Source of the DNA: Betaproteobacteria bacterium
Lineage (GTDB): Bacteria > Pseudomonadota > Gammaproteobacteria > Burkholderiales > SG8-39
Length of the DNA stretch: 5,019 bases
Assembly: GCA_029865405.1 (NCBI GenBank)
Contig: JAOUGZ010000250.1
Span: forward strand, 1-5,019
Reading direction: 5' to 3'
A program made the translations under genes and the position numbers. The notes under the pieces were generated by a model, which did not search any database, was not told the DNA's origin, and worked only from the letters and a program-made list of their open reading frames with translations. Below, one piece after another: positions 1 to 5,019 of this stretch; the stretch's first letter is position 1; each line of letters opens with the position of its first letter.

Positions 1-54
1 GGCGGGCAGCGCGAACACGGCGCCCAGGGCGAGTGCGAGGAGTTGACGTTTCAT
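1..54 (-). CDS. N-terminus of an exported protein (signal peptide only, runs off the window)
   Basis: Reading leftward from the ATG at 54, the 18 visible codons give MKRQLLALALGAVFALPA. This has the form of a Sec signal peptide: a basic n-region (Lys, Arg), a hydrophobic Leu/Ala core, and an Ala-x-Ala-like end that would be completed just outside the window. A good Shine-Dalgarno sequence (AAAGGA on the minus strand) lies about 6-8 bases upstream of the ATG, which supports this start. The mature protein is not visible, so its function cannot be assigned. It would be exported to the periplasm or beyond. The gene is preceded by about 125 bases of non-coding DNA, so it probably has its own promoter there. 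Confidence 0.65.
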   Translation of the reverse strand, partial: MKRQLLALALGAVFALPA

Positions 55-142
55 GGTGAGGTTCCTTTCAAGTGGGTTGAGTGGATGCCGCGACAGCGCC
101 GCAGCAGTGACTCCACTCTAGGGAACCCCGCACTCCCCGGCA

Positions 143-156
143 GTGCGTTTACGCAC
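143..156. repeat. Small perfect inverted repeat between two minus-strand genes
   Basis: GTGCGT-TT-ACGCAC is a perfect 6-bp inverted repeat around a 2-base centre. Partial outer pairing (CCG at 137-139 with CGG at 157-159) is possible across a bulge. It lies 25 bases beyond the stop of the 94-residue gene and about 90 bases upstream of the exported-protein start. It could be a dimeric regulator's operator or a weak terminator hairpin; there is no T-run on either side, which argues against a classical intrinsic terminator. The palindrome is seen directly; its role is a guess. The rest of 55-180 shows no clear promoter. The best minus-strand -10-like hexamer is TAGAGT (115-120), without a convincing -35. 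Confidence 0.4.
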
Positions 157-180
157 CGGATCGGCAAGCTGCGCCGGCCG

Positions 181-465
181 CTAGCCCTTGTCCCCGGCGC
201 CGAAGTCGATCTTCACCGAATCGAGATTGACCGAGGCCTTGTTCCTCGCCTCGCGCGCGGCGATCGCCGTGGGATTGAACTCGTAGTTCGCGGCGATGAA
301 GGCCTCGGCGAGCTTGAAGCACAGCTGCGCCACGGCCTTGGGCTGCGGCTTCTCGCCGCCCGCGCCGTAGATGCGCCCGCACAGCTGCACGTAGATCTTC
401 TCCGCCAGGTCCTGGATCGGGTCGTGGGGCGCTGCGGGTGCGGCGGGTTTCTGTGGGGCGCTCAT
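181..465 (-). CDS. Small conserved-looking protein of unknown function (94 aa)
   Basis: I do not recognise the family. From the ATG at 465 the product is 94 residues. It has an Ala/Pro-rich leader (residues 1-14), then an amphipathic, probably helical core (about 15-62) with regularly spaced hydrophobics (IQDLAEKIYVQLCGRIYG; AVAQLCFKLAEAFIAANYEF), and a polar tail ending DFGAGDKG. Two cysteines (C29, C49) are spaced without a metal-site pattern. There is no signal peptide or membrane segment, so it should be cytoplasmic. The ATG at 465 is preferred over the in-frame GTG at 492 because GAGG lies 6 bases before it. The frame has ordinary residue composition, unlike the Arg/Ala-rich alternative frames here, which supports real coding. 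It stands alone, divergent from the transposase gene, with 78 bases between the two starts. Confidence 0.68.
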   Translation of the reverse strand: MSAPQKPAAPAAPHDPIQDLAEKIYVQLCGRIYGAGGEKPQPKAVAQLCFKLAEAFIAANYEFNPTAIAAREARNKASVNLDSVKIDFGAGDKG

Positions 466-502
466 GGCGGGCCTCGCATCGCGGATGGCCACATCCTAAC
501 CC

Positions 503-518
503 GGCGGCGTCAACCGCC
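503..518. repeat. Short stem-loop upstream of the transposase gene
   Basis: GGCGG (503-507) and CCGCC (514-518) form a 5-bp stem around the 6-base loop CGTCAA, 26 bases before the transposase start. RAYT-type transposases act on REP palindromes that often flank their own gene, so a hairpin here is noteworthy. However, the stem is short and such stems arise easily in GC-rich DNA, and no second copy is seen in the window. The same 78-base divergent spacer must hold the promoter of the 94-residue gene. TAGGAT (minus strand, 493-498) is a possible -10 with no good -35. Confidence 0.25.
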
Positions 519-543
519 ATCGCGCCTCGGACGTTGCTGCGGC

Positions 544-1020
544 ATGGCCCGGCAGCCCTGCCCGCAGCAGCCCGGCGTCCCGCTGCATCTCGTGTTGCGC
601 GGCGCGCTGGCGCACCCCGGCGCCGGCCTGGCGCGCCTGCGCGCCGCCGCCACCTGCCCGGTGCACGCCTACGCCCTGATGGGCACGCACGTGCACGTGC
701 TGCTGACGCCAGAACGGGCGGACGGCGCGATGCCGCTGATCCGCGCCGTGAGCGTGGGCGACTTCGACGCCACGCCGGTCTATACGCGGCGCTACGTGCT
801 CGCCTGCATGCGCTATATCGAGATGAACCCGGTGCGCGCCGGGCTCGTGCGCCATCCCGCGCACTACCGCTGGTCGAGCTATCGCGGCAACGCGCTCGGC
901 GAGGCCGATGCGCTCCTCACGCCGCACGCGCTGTATTGCGCGCTCGGGCGCAGCGACGAGGAACGGCGCGCCGCGTACCGCATGGGCTTTCGCGCTGCGG
1001 CTACGAGCCTTGCACGATGA
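544..1020 (+). CDS. Compact REP-associated (IS200-like, Y1) tyrosine transposase, probably degenerate
   Basis: The 158-residue product belongs to the Y1/HUH single-strand transposase superfamily, in the RAYT branch that acts on REP palindromes. Visible marks are the start MARQPCPQQPGVPLHLVLRG; the HUH motif H49-V50-H51 in the context HAYALMGTHVHVLLTP; the catalytic tyrosine candidate Y91 in RYIEMNPVRAGLV; and the C-terminal signatures HPAHYRWSSYRGNALGE (about 104-120) and LLTPHALY. Family members as I remember them run about 200 residues or more. Here roughly 10 residues are missing between LVLRG and HAYALM. The stretch that normally carries the GxLWExRY segment, between the HUH motif and the Tyr helix, is replaced by about a dozen residues (near 70-83). 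The missing parts are absent from the DNA, so this is deletion rather than frameshift. ATG 544 is chosen from the conserved MARQP start; there is no clear ribosome site. The 3' end overlaps the BON lipoprotein gene by 20 bases. It is probably inactive or being lost. Confidence 0.75.
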   Translation: MARQPCPQQPGVPLHLVLRGALAHPGAGLARLRAAATCPVHAYALMGTHVHVLLTPERADGAMPLIRAVSVGDFDATPVYTRRYVLACMRYIEMNPVRAGLVRHPAHYRWSSYRGNALGEADALLTPHALYCALGRSDEERRAAYRMGFRAAATSLAR

Positions 1021-1381
1021 CCAGCTTGCTGTTCACCGATCTCACGCCGTCGAGGCCGGCGACGAATGCCTCGATCTTGCGCCGCTCGCCGGCCGAGGGC
1101 GCGGTGCCGTAAAGAGTGACGGCGCCGCCGGCGACGCGCACGCCGACGCCCTGGCCTTCCACCGTCGTCGAGTCGCGCAGCGCTTTCTTCACGCGCTCGG
1201 CGAGCTGCTCGTCGGGCGAGGTCTGCGGCGCGGCGGCGGGCGCGGGCGGCGGCGTCGGCGCGTGGGCCGGCGCCCGCACCACGGGCTGGGCGGGCGCGGC
1301 GGCGGCCGGCTTGGGCGGCTCGGCCTCGCTGCAGGCGGCGAGGGCGGTGGCGATGAGGACTGCGAAGCTCGCGTTGCGCAT
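1001..1381 (-). CDS. BON-domain lipoprotein
   Basis: The product is a predicted outer- or inner-membrane-anchored periplasmic lipoprotein of 126 residues. Residues 1-17 form a lipoprotein signal peptide (MRNASFAVLIATALAAC) with the lipobox LAAC, so C17 would be lipidated. Residues 18-55 are an Ala/Pro-rich, probably disordered linker. Residues about 60-123 form one BON domain: an N-terminal helix (LAERVKKALRD), the strand motif GGAVTLYG (86-92), a second helix (AGERRKIEAFVAGL), and the closing GVRSVNSKLVIV. BON domains are small alpha/beta modules thought to bind membranes or phospholipids (as in OsmY/DolP-type proteins). The start at 1381 is chosen over the ATG at 1393 and the GTG at 1420 because GGAG sits at suitable spacing before it and gives a normal-length signal peptide. 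It is divergent from the DUF1993 gene and convergent, with a 20-base overlap, to the transposase gene. The exact role is unknown; cell-envelope maintenance is the general expectation. Confidence 0.9.
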   Translation of the reverse strand: MRNASFAVLIATALAACSEAEPPKPAAAAPAQPVVRAPAHAPTPPPAPAAAPQTSPDEQLAERVKKALRDSTTVEGQGVGVRVAGGAVTLYGTAPSAGERRKIEAFVAGLDGVRSVNSKLVIVQGS

Positions 1382-1483
1382 GGCGTTCTCCATGACGGGA
1401 TGAGGATTCGACCGGCGCACGCACGCCGCGGTTCGCGCCGGGGGCTAATATCATCGCTTTGCCACCGTTTGGACACAATTCCC
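1382..1483. promoter_or_regulatory. Divergent promoter region of the BON lipoprotein and DUF1993 genes
   Basis: This 102-base spacer separates two genes read away from each other, so it should hold both promoters. It has the AT-richest patch of the neighbourhood (about 1446-1480). For the minus strand, TTGTGT (1473-1478) and GATGAT (1450-1455) are 17 bases apart and make a weak sigma-70-like pair. For the plus strand, TAATAT (1446-1451) is a -10-like hexamer without a recognisable -35. These are weak matches found by eye. The existence of promoters here follows from gene layout rather than from strong motifs. Confidence 0.35.
1412..1441. repeat. Inverted repeat in the divergent spacer
   Basis: CCGGCGC (1412-1418) is repeated in inverted form as GCGCCGG (1435-1441), separated by 16 bases. 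A 7-bp perfect match is visible directly. It could be a regulator half-site pair placed between the two divergent starts, or a chance match in GC-rich DNA. There is no T-run, so it is not a standard terminator. Confidence 0.3.
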
Positions 1484-1990
1484 ATGGCCCTATCCATGTA
1501 CCAGGCCAGCGCGCCGCGCTTTGCCAACCTCCTCAACAACCTCGCGGCGATCCTCGACAAGGCGGAGGTGCACTGCGTCGAGCGCAAGATCGACCCGCTG
1601 GTGCTGACCGGCGCGCGCCTCTACCCGAACATGCTGCCGTTCAAGCGCCAGATCACCATCGCCTGCGACACGGCCAAGGGCGCGGTGGCGCGCCTCGCGG
1701 GCCTCGAGGTGCCCAGGCACGAGGACACCGAGACCACGTTCGCAGAGCTGAAAGCGCGCATCGCCAAGACCGTGGACTTCATCGGCACGGTGAAGCCGGC
1801 GCAGATCGACGGCAGCGAGGAAAAGACCATCGTCCTCAAGCTCGGCGGCCGCGAGCAGACCTTCAACGGCCAGCAGTACCTGCTCGGCTTCGCCCTGCCG
1901 AACTTCTACTTCCACGCCACCACTGCGTACGCCATCCTGCGCCACAACGGCGTCGAGCTCGGCAAGAGCGACTACATCGGTGCGCCGTAG
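1484..1990 (+). CDS. DUF1993 family protein (DinB-like four-helix bundle)
   Basis: This is a complete 168-residue cytoplasmic protein matching the DUF1993 family in my memory of its conserved blocks: the start MALSMYQASAPRFANLLNNL, then ILDKAEVHCVERKIDP, ARLYPNMLPFKRQITIACD (44-62), AKGAVARLAG, DTETTFAELKARI (81-93), and the C-terminal signature FALPNFYFHATTAYAILR with HNGVELGKSDYIG. The family is related in fold to DinB/YfiT-type metal-binding helical bundles. H144 and H154 are candidate ligands, but no reaction is established. The ATG at 1484 is preferred to the ATG at 1496 because homologues begin a few residues before the SMY motif. Its ribosome site is weak (GGA about 10 bases upstream). 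It is a single-gene unit, divergent from the lipoprotein gene. Its last 19 bases overlap the end of the molybdenum hydroxylase gene on the other strand. The family assignment is firm; the function is unknown. Confidence 0.94.
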   Translation: MALSMYQASAPRFANLLNNLAAILDKAEVHCVERKIDPLVLTGARLYPNMLPFKRQITIACDTAKGAVARLAGLEVPRHEDTETTFAELKARIAKTVDFIGTVKPAQIDGSEEKTIVLKLGGREQTFNGQQYLLGFALPNFYFHATTAYAILRHNGVELGKSDYIGAP

Positions 1991-4272
1991 CGCGAGAGCG
2001 CGCGCCACACGGCTTCGCTCGTCGCCGGCATCTCCAGCTCGCGCACGCCGAGCGGCGCGAGCGCGTCGAGGATCGCGTTCATGCACGCCGCGAGCGCGCC
2101 CACCGTGCCCGCCTCGCCCGCGCCCTTCACCCCGAGCGGATTGAGCGCCGTCGGCACGGGATGGCTCTCGACCCGCATCGCGCACAGCGAATCGGCGCGC
2201 GGCAGCGCGTAGTCCATGAAGGAGGCGGTGAGCAGTTGCCCGCTTCCAGGCTCGTACACCATGCGCTCCATCAGCACCTGGCCGAGGCCCTGCGCCACGC
2301 CGCCGTGCACCTGGCCCTTCAACGTGAGCGGGTTGATCACCGTGCCGACGTCGTCCACCACGGCGTAGCCGCAAAGCCGCACGGCGCCCGTTTCGGGGTC
2401 GATCTCGACCTCGCACACGTGGCAGCTGTTGGGAAAGGTCTCCTGCGCCGGGGCGAAGCTCGCCCGCTCGTCGAGTTGCGCGGCGCCGGCGACTTCGGCC
2501 AGGGACAGCGCGCGGTCGGTGCCGGCGATGCGGTAGCGCCCGTCGGCGAACACGAGGTCCGCGGCGGCCGCTTCGAGGCGCTCGGCGGCGAGCTCGCGCC
2601 CGCGCTCGATGATGCGCTCGGCGGCAAGCGCGAGCGCGCTGCCGCCGAGCGCCGCGGAGCGCGAGCCGAAGGTGCCCAGCCCGTCCGGCACGGCGTCGGT
2701 GTCGCCCTCGACGTAGTCGAAGGTCTGCGGCGCCAGGCCGAGCCGCGCGCAGGCGATCTGGCGGAACGTGGTCTCGTGGCTCTGGCCCTGGCTTTTCGTG
2801 CCCATGAGGATCTGTGCGCGGCCCGCGCCGTCGAAGCGGATGCGCGCGGTTTCGCCCCCGGGGGGCGCCGCCGCGCGCTCGATGGCGTTGGCCATGCCGA
2901 TGCCGCGCAGCTTGCCGCGGCTGCGCGCCTCGTCGCGGCGCGCCGCAAAGCCCGTCCAGTCGCCCAGTGCGAGCGCCCGATCCATGACCTGCTCGAACTC
3001 GCCGCAGTCGTAGGTGAAAGTGAGCGCGGTCCTGTAGGGCATGGCGCCGGGCGGGACCAGGTTGCGCCGCCGCAGCTCGATCCGGTCGATGCCCAGTTCG
3101 CGCGCCGCGTCGTCGACCAGCCGCTCGAGCACATAGATGGCCTCGGGCCGGCCCGAGCCGCGATAGGGCGCGGTCGGGCTGGTGTTCGAGAACACGGCCG
3201 TAACGTGCACATGCGCGGCGGCAAACGCGTACATGCCGACCAGCGAGCCGAGATTGGCGAAGGTCGGCAGCAGCTGGCGGTCCGAGGACACGTAGGCGCC
3301 GAGATTGTTGACGTTGCGCACGCGCAGGGCGAGGAAGCGCCCGTCGGCATCGAGCGCGAGTTCGGCCGCGCTCACCAGGTCCCGCCCGTGCTCGTCGGCG
3401 AGCGCGGCCTCGCTTCTTTCGCAGGTCCACTTCACGGGCCGGCCGAGCTTCTTCGCCAGCCACAGCACGAGCCGGTGTTCGACGTAAACCCAGCCCTTGC
3501 CGCCGAAGGCGCCGCCGACGTCGCGCGAGATCACGCGCACCCTGTCCTTCGGCACCCTGAGCACGCGCTCGGCGAGCAGGTCGCGCACGCGGTGCGGGTA
3601 CTGGACGTCGACGTGCAGCGTGTAGCGCGCGTTGCGCGCGTCGTACTCGCCGAGCGCTCCGCGCGGTTCGAGGTAGTGCGCGTGCACCCGCGACACGCGG
3701 TAGTCGCGGCGCACGACGTGCGCCGCGCGCGCGAACGCGGCGCCGGTGGCGGCGGCGTCGCCCGCTTCGAACACATGGCTTGCGTTGTCCGCGCATTCTT
3801 CCCACACCGCGGGTGCGCCGGCGCGCGCGGCTTGTGCGGTATCGGTCACCGCCGGCAGCTCGGCGTACTCGACGGCGACCCGGTCGGCGGCGTCCTTCGC
3901 CTGCATCAGCGACTGCGCGACCACCGCCACGACCGGGTCGCCGACGTGGCGCACGCGTTCCGCGGCGAGCCCTGGATGCGCGCGCCAGAACATCGGCGTG
4001 CCGTCGGCGCGGCGGCGTGCGAGCGCTACTGCGCTGGTGCCGATGCCGTCGGCGTGCAGATCCGCGGCGCGGTATACGCCGAGCACGCCCGGCGCCGCGC
4101 GCGCGGCGGCATCGTCCACGGCGACAATGCGCGCGTGCGCGTGCGGCGAGCGCACCAGCACCAGGTGCGCCTGCCCGGGCAGGACGAGGTCGTGCACGAA
4201 GCAGCCCGCGCCGCGCAGCAGGCGCGGGTCCTCGAAGCGCTCGACCGGCTGGCCGATGCCGAAGTCACCCAT
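1972..4272 (-). CDS. Xanthine dehydrogenase-family molybdopterin-binding (large) subunit
   Basis: This is a complete 766-residue catalytic subunit of the molybdenum hydroxylase family (CO dehydrogenase/aldehyde oxidase/xanthine dehydrogenase). Such enzymes hydroxylate aldehydes, N-heterocycles or CO using Mo-pterin cofactor, water as oxygen source, and partner 2Fe-2S and FAD subunits for electron transfer. Domains in order: start FGIGQPVERFEDPRLLRGAG; a/b hammerhead domain (about 15-135); MoCo-binding domain 1 (about 150-385) with GGAFGGKG (253-260) and PYRGSGRPEA (369-378); MoCo-binding domain 2 (about 410-740) with GTKSQGQSHETT (491-502), CEVEIDPETGAVRL (620-633), GQVHGGVAQGLGQ (653-665) and GVKGAGEAG, whose E720 is the catalytic glutamate. 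The CoxL AYRCSFR loop is absent, so it is not a form-I CO dehydrogenase. The position after FGGK is Gly, not the Glu of purine-type enzymes. No Tat signal is present, so it is cytoplasmic. GQSH replaces the usual GQGH. It starts 19 bases after the EAL gene stop, possibly co-transcribed; its ribosome site is weak. Substrate unknown. Confidence 0.95.
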   Translation of the reverse strand: MGDFGIGQPVERFEDPRLLRGAGCFVHDLVLPGQAHLVLVRSPHAHARIVAVDDAAARAAPGVLGVYRAADLHADGIGTSAVALARRRADGTPMFWRAHPGLAAERVRHVGDPVVAVVAQSLMQAKDAADRVAVEYAELPAVTDTAQAARAGAPAVWEECADNASHVFEAGDAAATGAAFARAAHVVRRDYRVSRVHAHYLEPRGALGEYDARNARYTLHVDVQYPHRVRDLLAERVLRVPKDRVRVISRDVGGAFGGKGWVYVEHRLVLWLAKKLGRPVKWTCERSEAALADEHGRDLVSAAELALDADGRFLALRVRNVNNLGAYVSSDRQLLPTFANLGSLVGMYAFAAAHVHVTAVFSNTSPTAPYRGSGRPEAIYVLERLVDDAARELGIDRIELRRRNLVPPGAMPYRTALTFTYDCGEFEQVMDRALALGDWTGFAARRDEARSRGKLRGIGMANAIERAAAPPGGETARIRFDGAGRAQILMGTKSQGQSHETTFRQIACARLGLAPQTFDYVEGDTDAVPDGLGTFGSRSAALGGSALALAAERIIERGRELAAERLEAAAADLVFADGRYRIAGTDRALSLAEVAGAAQLDERASFAPAQETFPNSCHVCEVEIDPETGAVRLCGYAVVDDVGTVINPLTLKGQVHGGVAQGLGQVLMERMVYEPGSGQLLTASFMDYALPRADSLCAMRVESHPVPTALNPLGVKGAGEAGTVGALAACMNAILDALAPLGVRELEMPATSEAVWRALSRYGAPM

Positions 4273-4291
4273 CGGCGTGGCGGCGGGCCAG

Positions 4292-5019
4292 TCAGTCCTC
4301 GCGGAATTTCTTCATGAACGCGGGCGTCTCCAGCGGCGCGCTGATCACCGCGCCCTGGATCAGGTCGCAGCCCAGGGTCTGCAGGCGCGCGGCGCTCTCC
4401 GCGTCGTCCACGCCCGCCACCAGCACGTCCATCTTCAGCCGGTGCGCGAACTCGACCATCGCCCGCACCAGCGCCAGGTGCTCCGGCGACTCGACGATGC
4501 TGCCGACGCTGGCGAGATCGACGCGCATCTCGTGGAAGGGCAGCGTCGACAGCCAGGCGAGCGAGGCGTAGCCGGCGCCGGGGTCGTCGAGCGAGAGGCG
4601 CACGCCCGCCTCGCGCAGTCGCTGCAGGGTCTCCACCGACTCCAGGCTCGCCGCCAGCACCGCGGTGTCGGTGATCTCGAGCGCGAGCCGGCTCGGGCGC
4701 AGGTTCCAGGTCTTGAGCGCGCTCAGCACGAAGTCGGGCAGGTCCGCCTGGCGCAGGCTCTTCGCCGAGAGCGTGACGCTGACGCGCAGGTCGAGGCCCG
4801 CGCTGTCGCGGAACTGGCGGCAGTTGCGCAGCGCGCCGTTCACCAGCCACAGCGTCACTTCGTTCACCAGGCCCGCGGACTCCGCGGCGGCGATGGCCTT
4901 GTCCATCGGCACCGCGCCGAGGCTCGCGTCGCGCCAGCGCAGCTGGCATTCCGCGCCGACGATCAAACCGGTGCGCAGGTCGCGCTGCGCCTGGAACACG
5001 ATGTCGAGCGCGTCCTGCG
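4292..5019 (-). CDS. EAL-domain protein with degenerate catalytic residues (N-terminus outside the window)
   Basis: The reading frame is open to the window edge and enters inside an EAL domain (QDALDIVFQAQRDLRTG), so the GTG at 4999 is an internal valine, not the start. At least 241 residues are visible, ending KKFRED. EAL domains hydrolyse cyclic-di-GMP using several metal- and base-acting acids. Kept here are the Glu of the EAL motif (AECQLRW, codon 4949-4951; the motif itself reads ECQ), Glu in LEIT (4676-4678), the Asp pair of DDPGAGY (4583-4588), and Gln in QGAVISAP (4355-4357). Changed are Asn to Thr in VTLSA (4772-4774), the Lys of LKID to Arg in MRVD (4523-4525), and the general-base Glu of AEGVE to Ala in VAGVD (4415-4417), with the second Glu now Asp. 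It is therefore likely inactive as a phosphodiesterase and may bind cyclic-di-GMP or a protein partner. Any receiver, PAS or GGDEF domain would lie beyond 5019. It precedes the hydroxylase gene by 19 bases. Confidence 0.93.
   Translation of the reverse strand, partial: QDALDIVFQAQRDLRTGLIVGAECQLRWRDASLGAVPMDKAIAAAESAGLVNEVTLWLVNGALRNCRQFRDSAGLDLRVSVTLSAKSLRQADLPDFVLSALKTWNLRPSRLALEITDTAVLAASLESVETLQRLREAGVRLSLDDPGAGYASLAWLSTLPFHEMRVDLASVGSIVESPEHLALVRAMVEFAHRLKMDVLVAGVDDAESAARLQTLGCDLIQGAVISAPLETPAFMKKFRED

Noticed and set aside
369..378. Assigning the hydroxylase as form-I CO dehydrogenase CoxL
   Set aside because: The protein loop at residues 369-378 reads PYRGSGRPEA and lacks the AYRCSFR active-site cysteine motif of true CoxL. 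(The positions here are residues; the codons lie near 3139-3168.)
43..543. Extension of the transposase frame upstream to base 43
   Set aside because: The added 167 residues have no transposase similarity, run antisense through the 94-residue gene, and precede the conserved MARQP start. They are open only because of high GC.
1382..1420. Upstream starts for the BON lipoprotein (ATG 1393, GTG 1420)
   Set aside because: Neither has a Shine-Dalgarno sequence, and both would lengthen the signal peptide with polar residues. The ATG at 1381 has GGAG at good spacing.
1490..3805. A 771-codon open frame on the minus strand overlapping the hydroxylase gene
   Set aside because: It is a frame-shifted shadow of the hydroxylase gene, extremely Arg-rich, and it also reads antisense through DUF1993. 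No family resemblance is seen.
1459..4317. A 952-codon open frame on the plus strand running through the hydroxylase gene
   Set aside because: It is antisense to a full-length, motif-complete hydroxylase gene. Its translation is Arg/His/Ala/Val-rich with no recognisable domain, as expected from GC-rich codon positions read on the opposite strand.
4997..4999. GTG 4999 as the start of the EAL protein
   Set aside because: The frame stays open to the window end, and the residues before it (QDALDI) continue the normal EAL-domain first strand, so this is an internal codon.
1..5019. CRISPR array, tRNA, rRNA or complete insertion sequence
   Set aside because: No spaced direct repeats, no cloverleaf or rRNA-like stretches, and no terminal repeats or target duplications around the transposase gene were seen by eye.

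Overview
The window is very GC-rich bacterial chromosomal DNA. The gene types (a RAYT-type transposase, a DUF1993 protein, a BON lipoprotein, an EAL protein and a molybdenum hydroxylase large subunit) suit a Gram-negative proteobacterium, most likely a betaproteobacterium of the Burkholderiales/Rhodocyclales kind. That placement is an inference from family resemblance, not from a marker gene.

Layout, left to right. Bases 1-54 (minus strand) hold only the first 18 codons of an exported protein. An intergenic stretch with a small perfect palindrome follows. A 94-residue unrecognised protein lies on the minus strand (181-465). Divergent from it on the plus strand is a short REP-associated (IS200-like) tyrosine transposase (544-1020). 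It keeps the HxH and Tyr motifs but appears to have lost internal segments. Its 3' end overlaps, tail to tail, a BON-domain lipoprotein on the minus strand (1001-1381). Divergent from the lipoprotein is a DUF1993 protein on the plus strand (1484-1990). Its 3' end overlaps, again tail to tail, a complete 766-residue xanthine dehydrogenase/CO dehydrogenase-family molybdopterin subunit on the minus strand (1972-4272). Nineteen bases upstream of that gene ends an EAL-domain protein (4292-5019, minus strand), whose N-terminus lies outside the window.

How the genes relate. The EAL gene and the molybdenum hydroxylase gene are close enough to share a transcript. The EAL domain has lost several residues needed for cyclic-di-GMP hydrolysis, so it may sense or scaffold rather than hydrolyse. 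No 2Fe-2S or FAD partner subunit for the hydroxylase is present on either side within the window. The other genes look like independent units with alternating orientation. There is no RNA gene, CRISPR array or intact insertion sequence. The longest gene-free stretch is about 130 bases. I did not find a convincing new multi-gene system. The inactive-EAL/hydroxylase pair and the shrunken transposase are the items most worth a second look.
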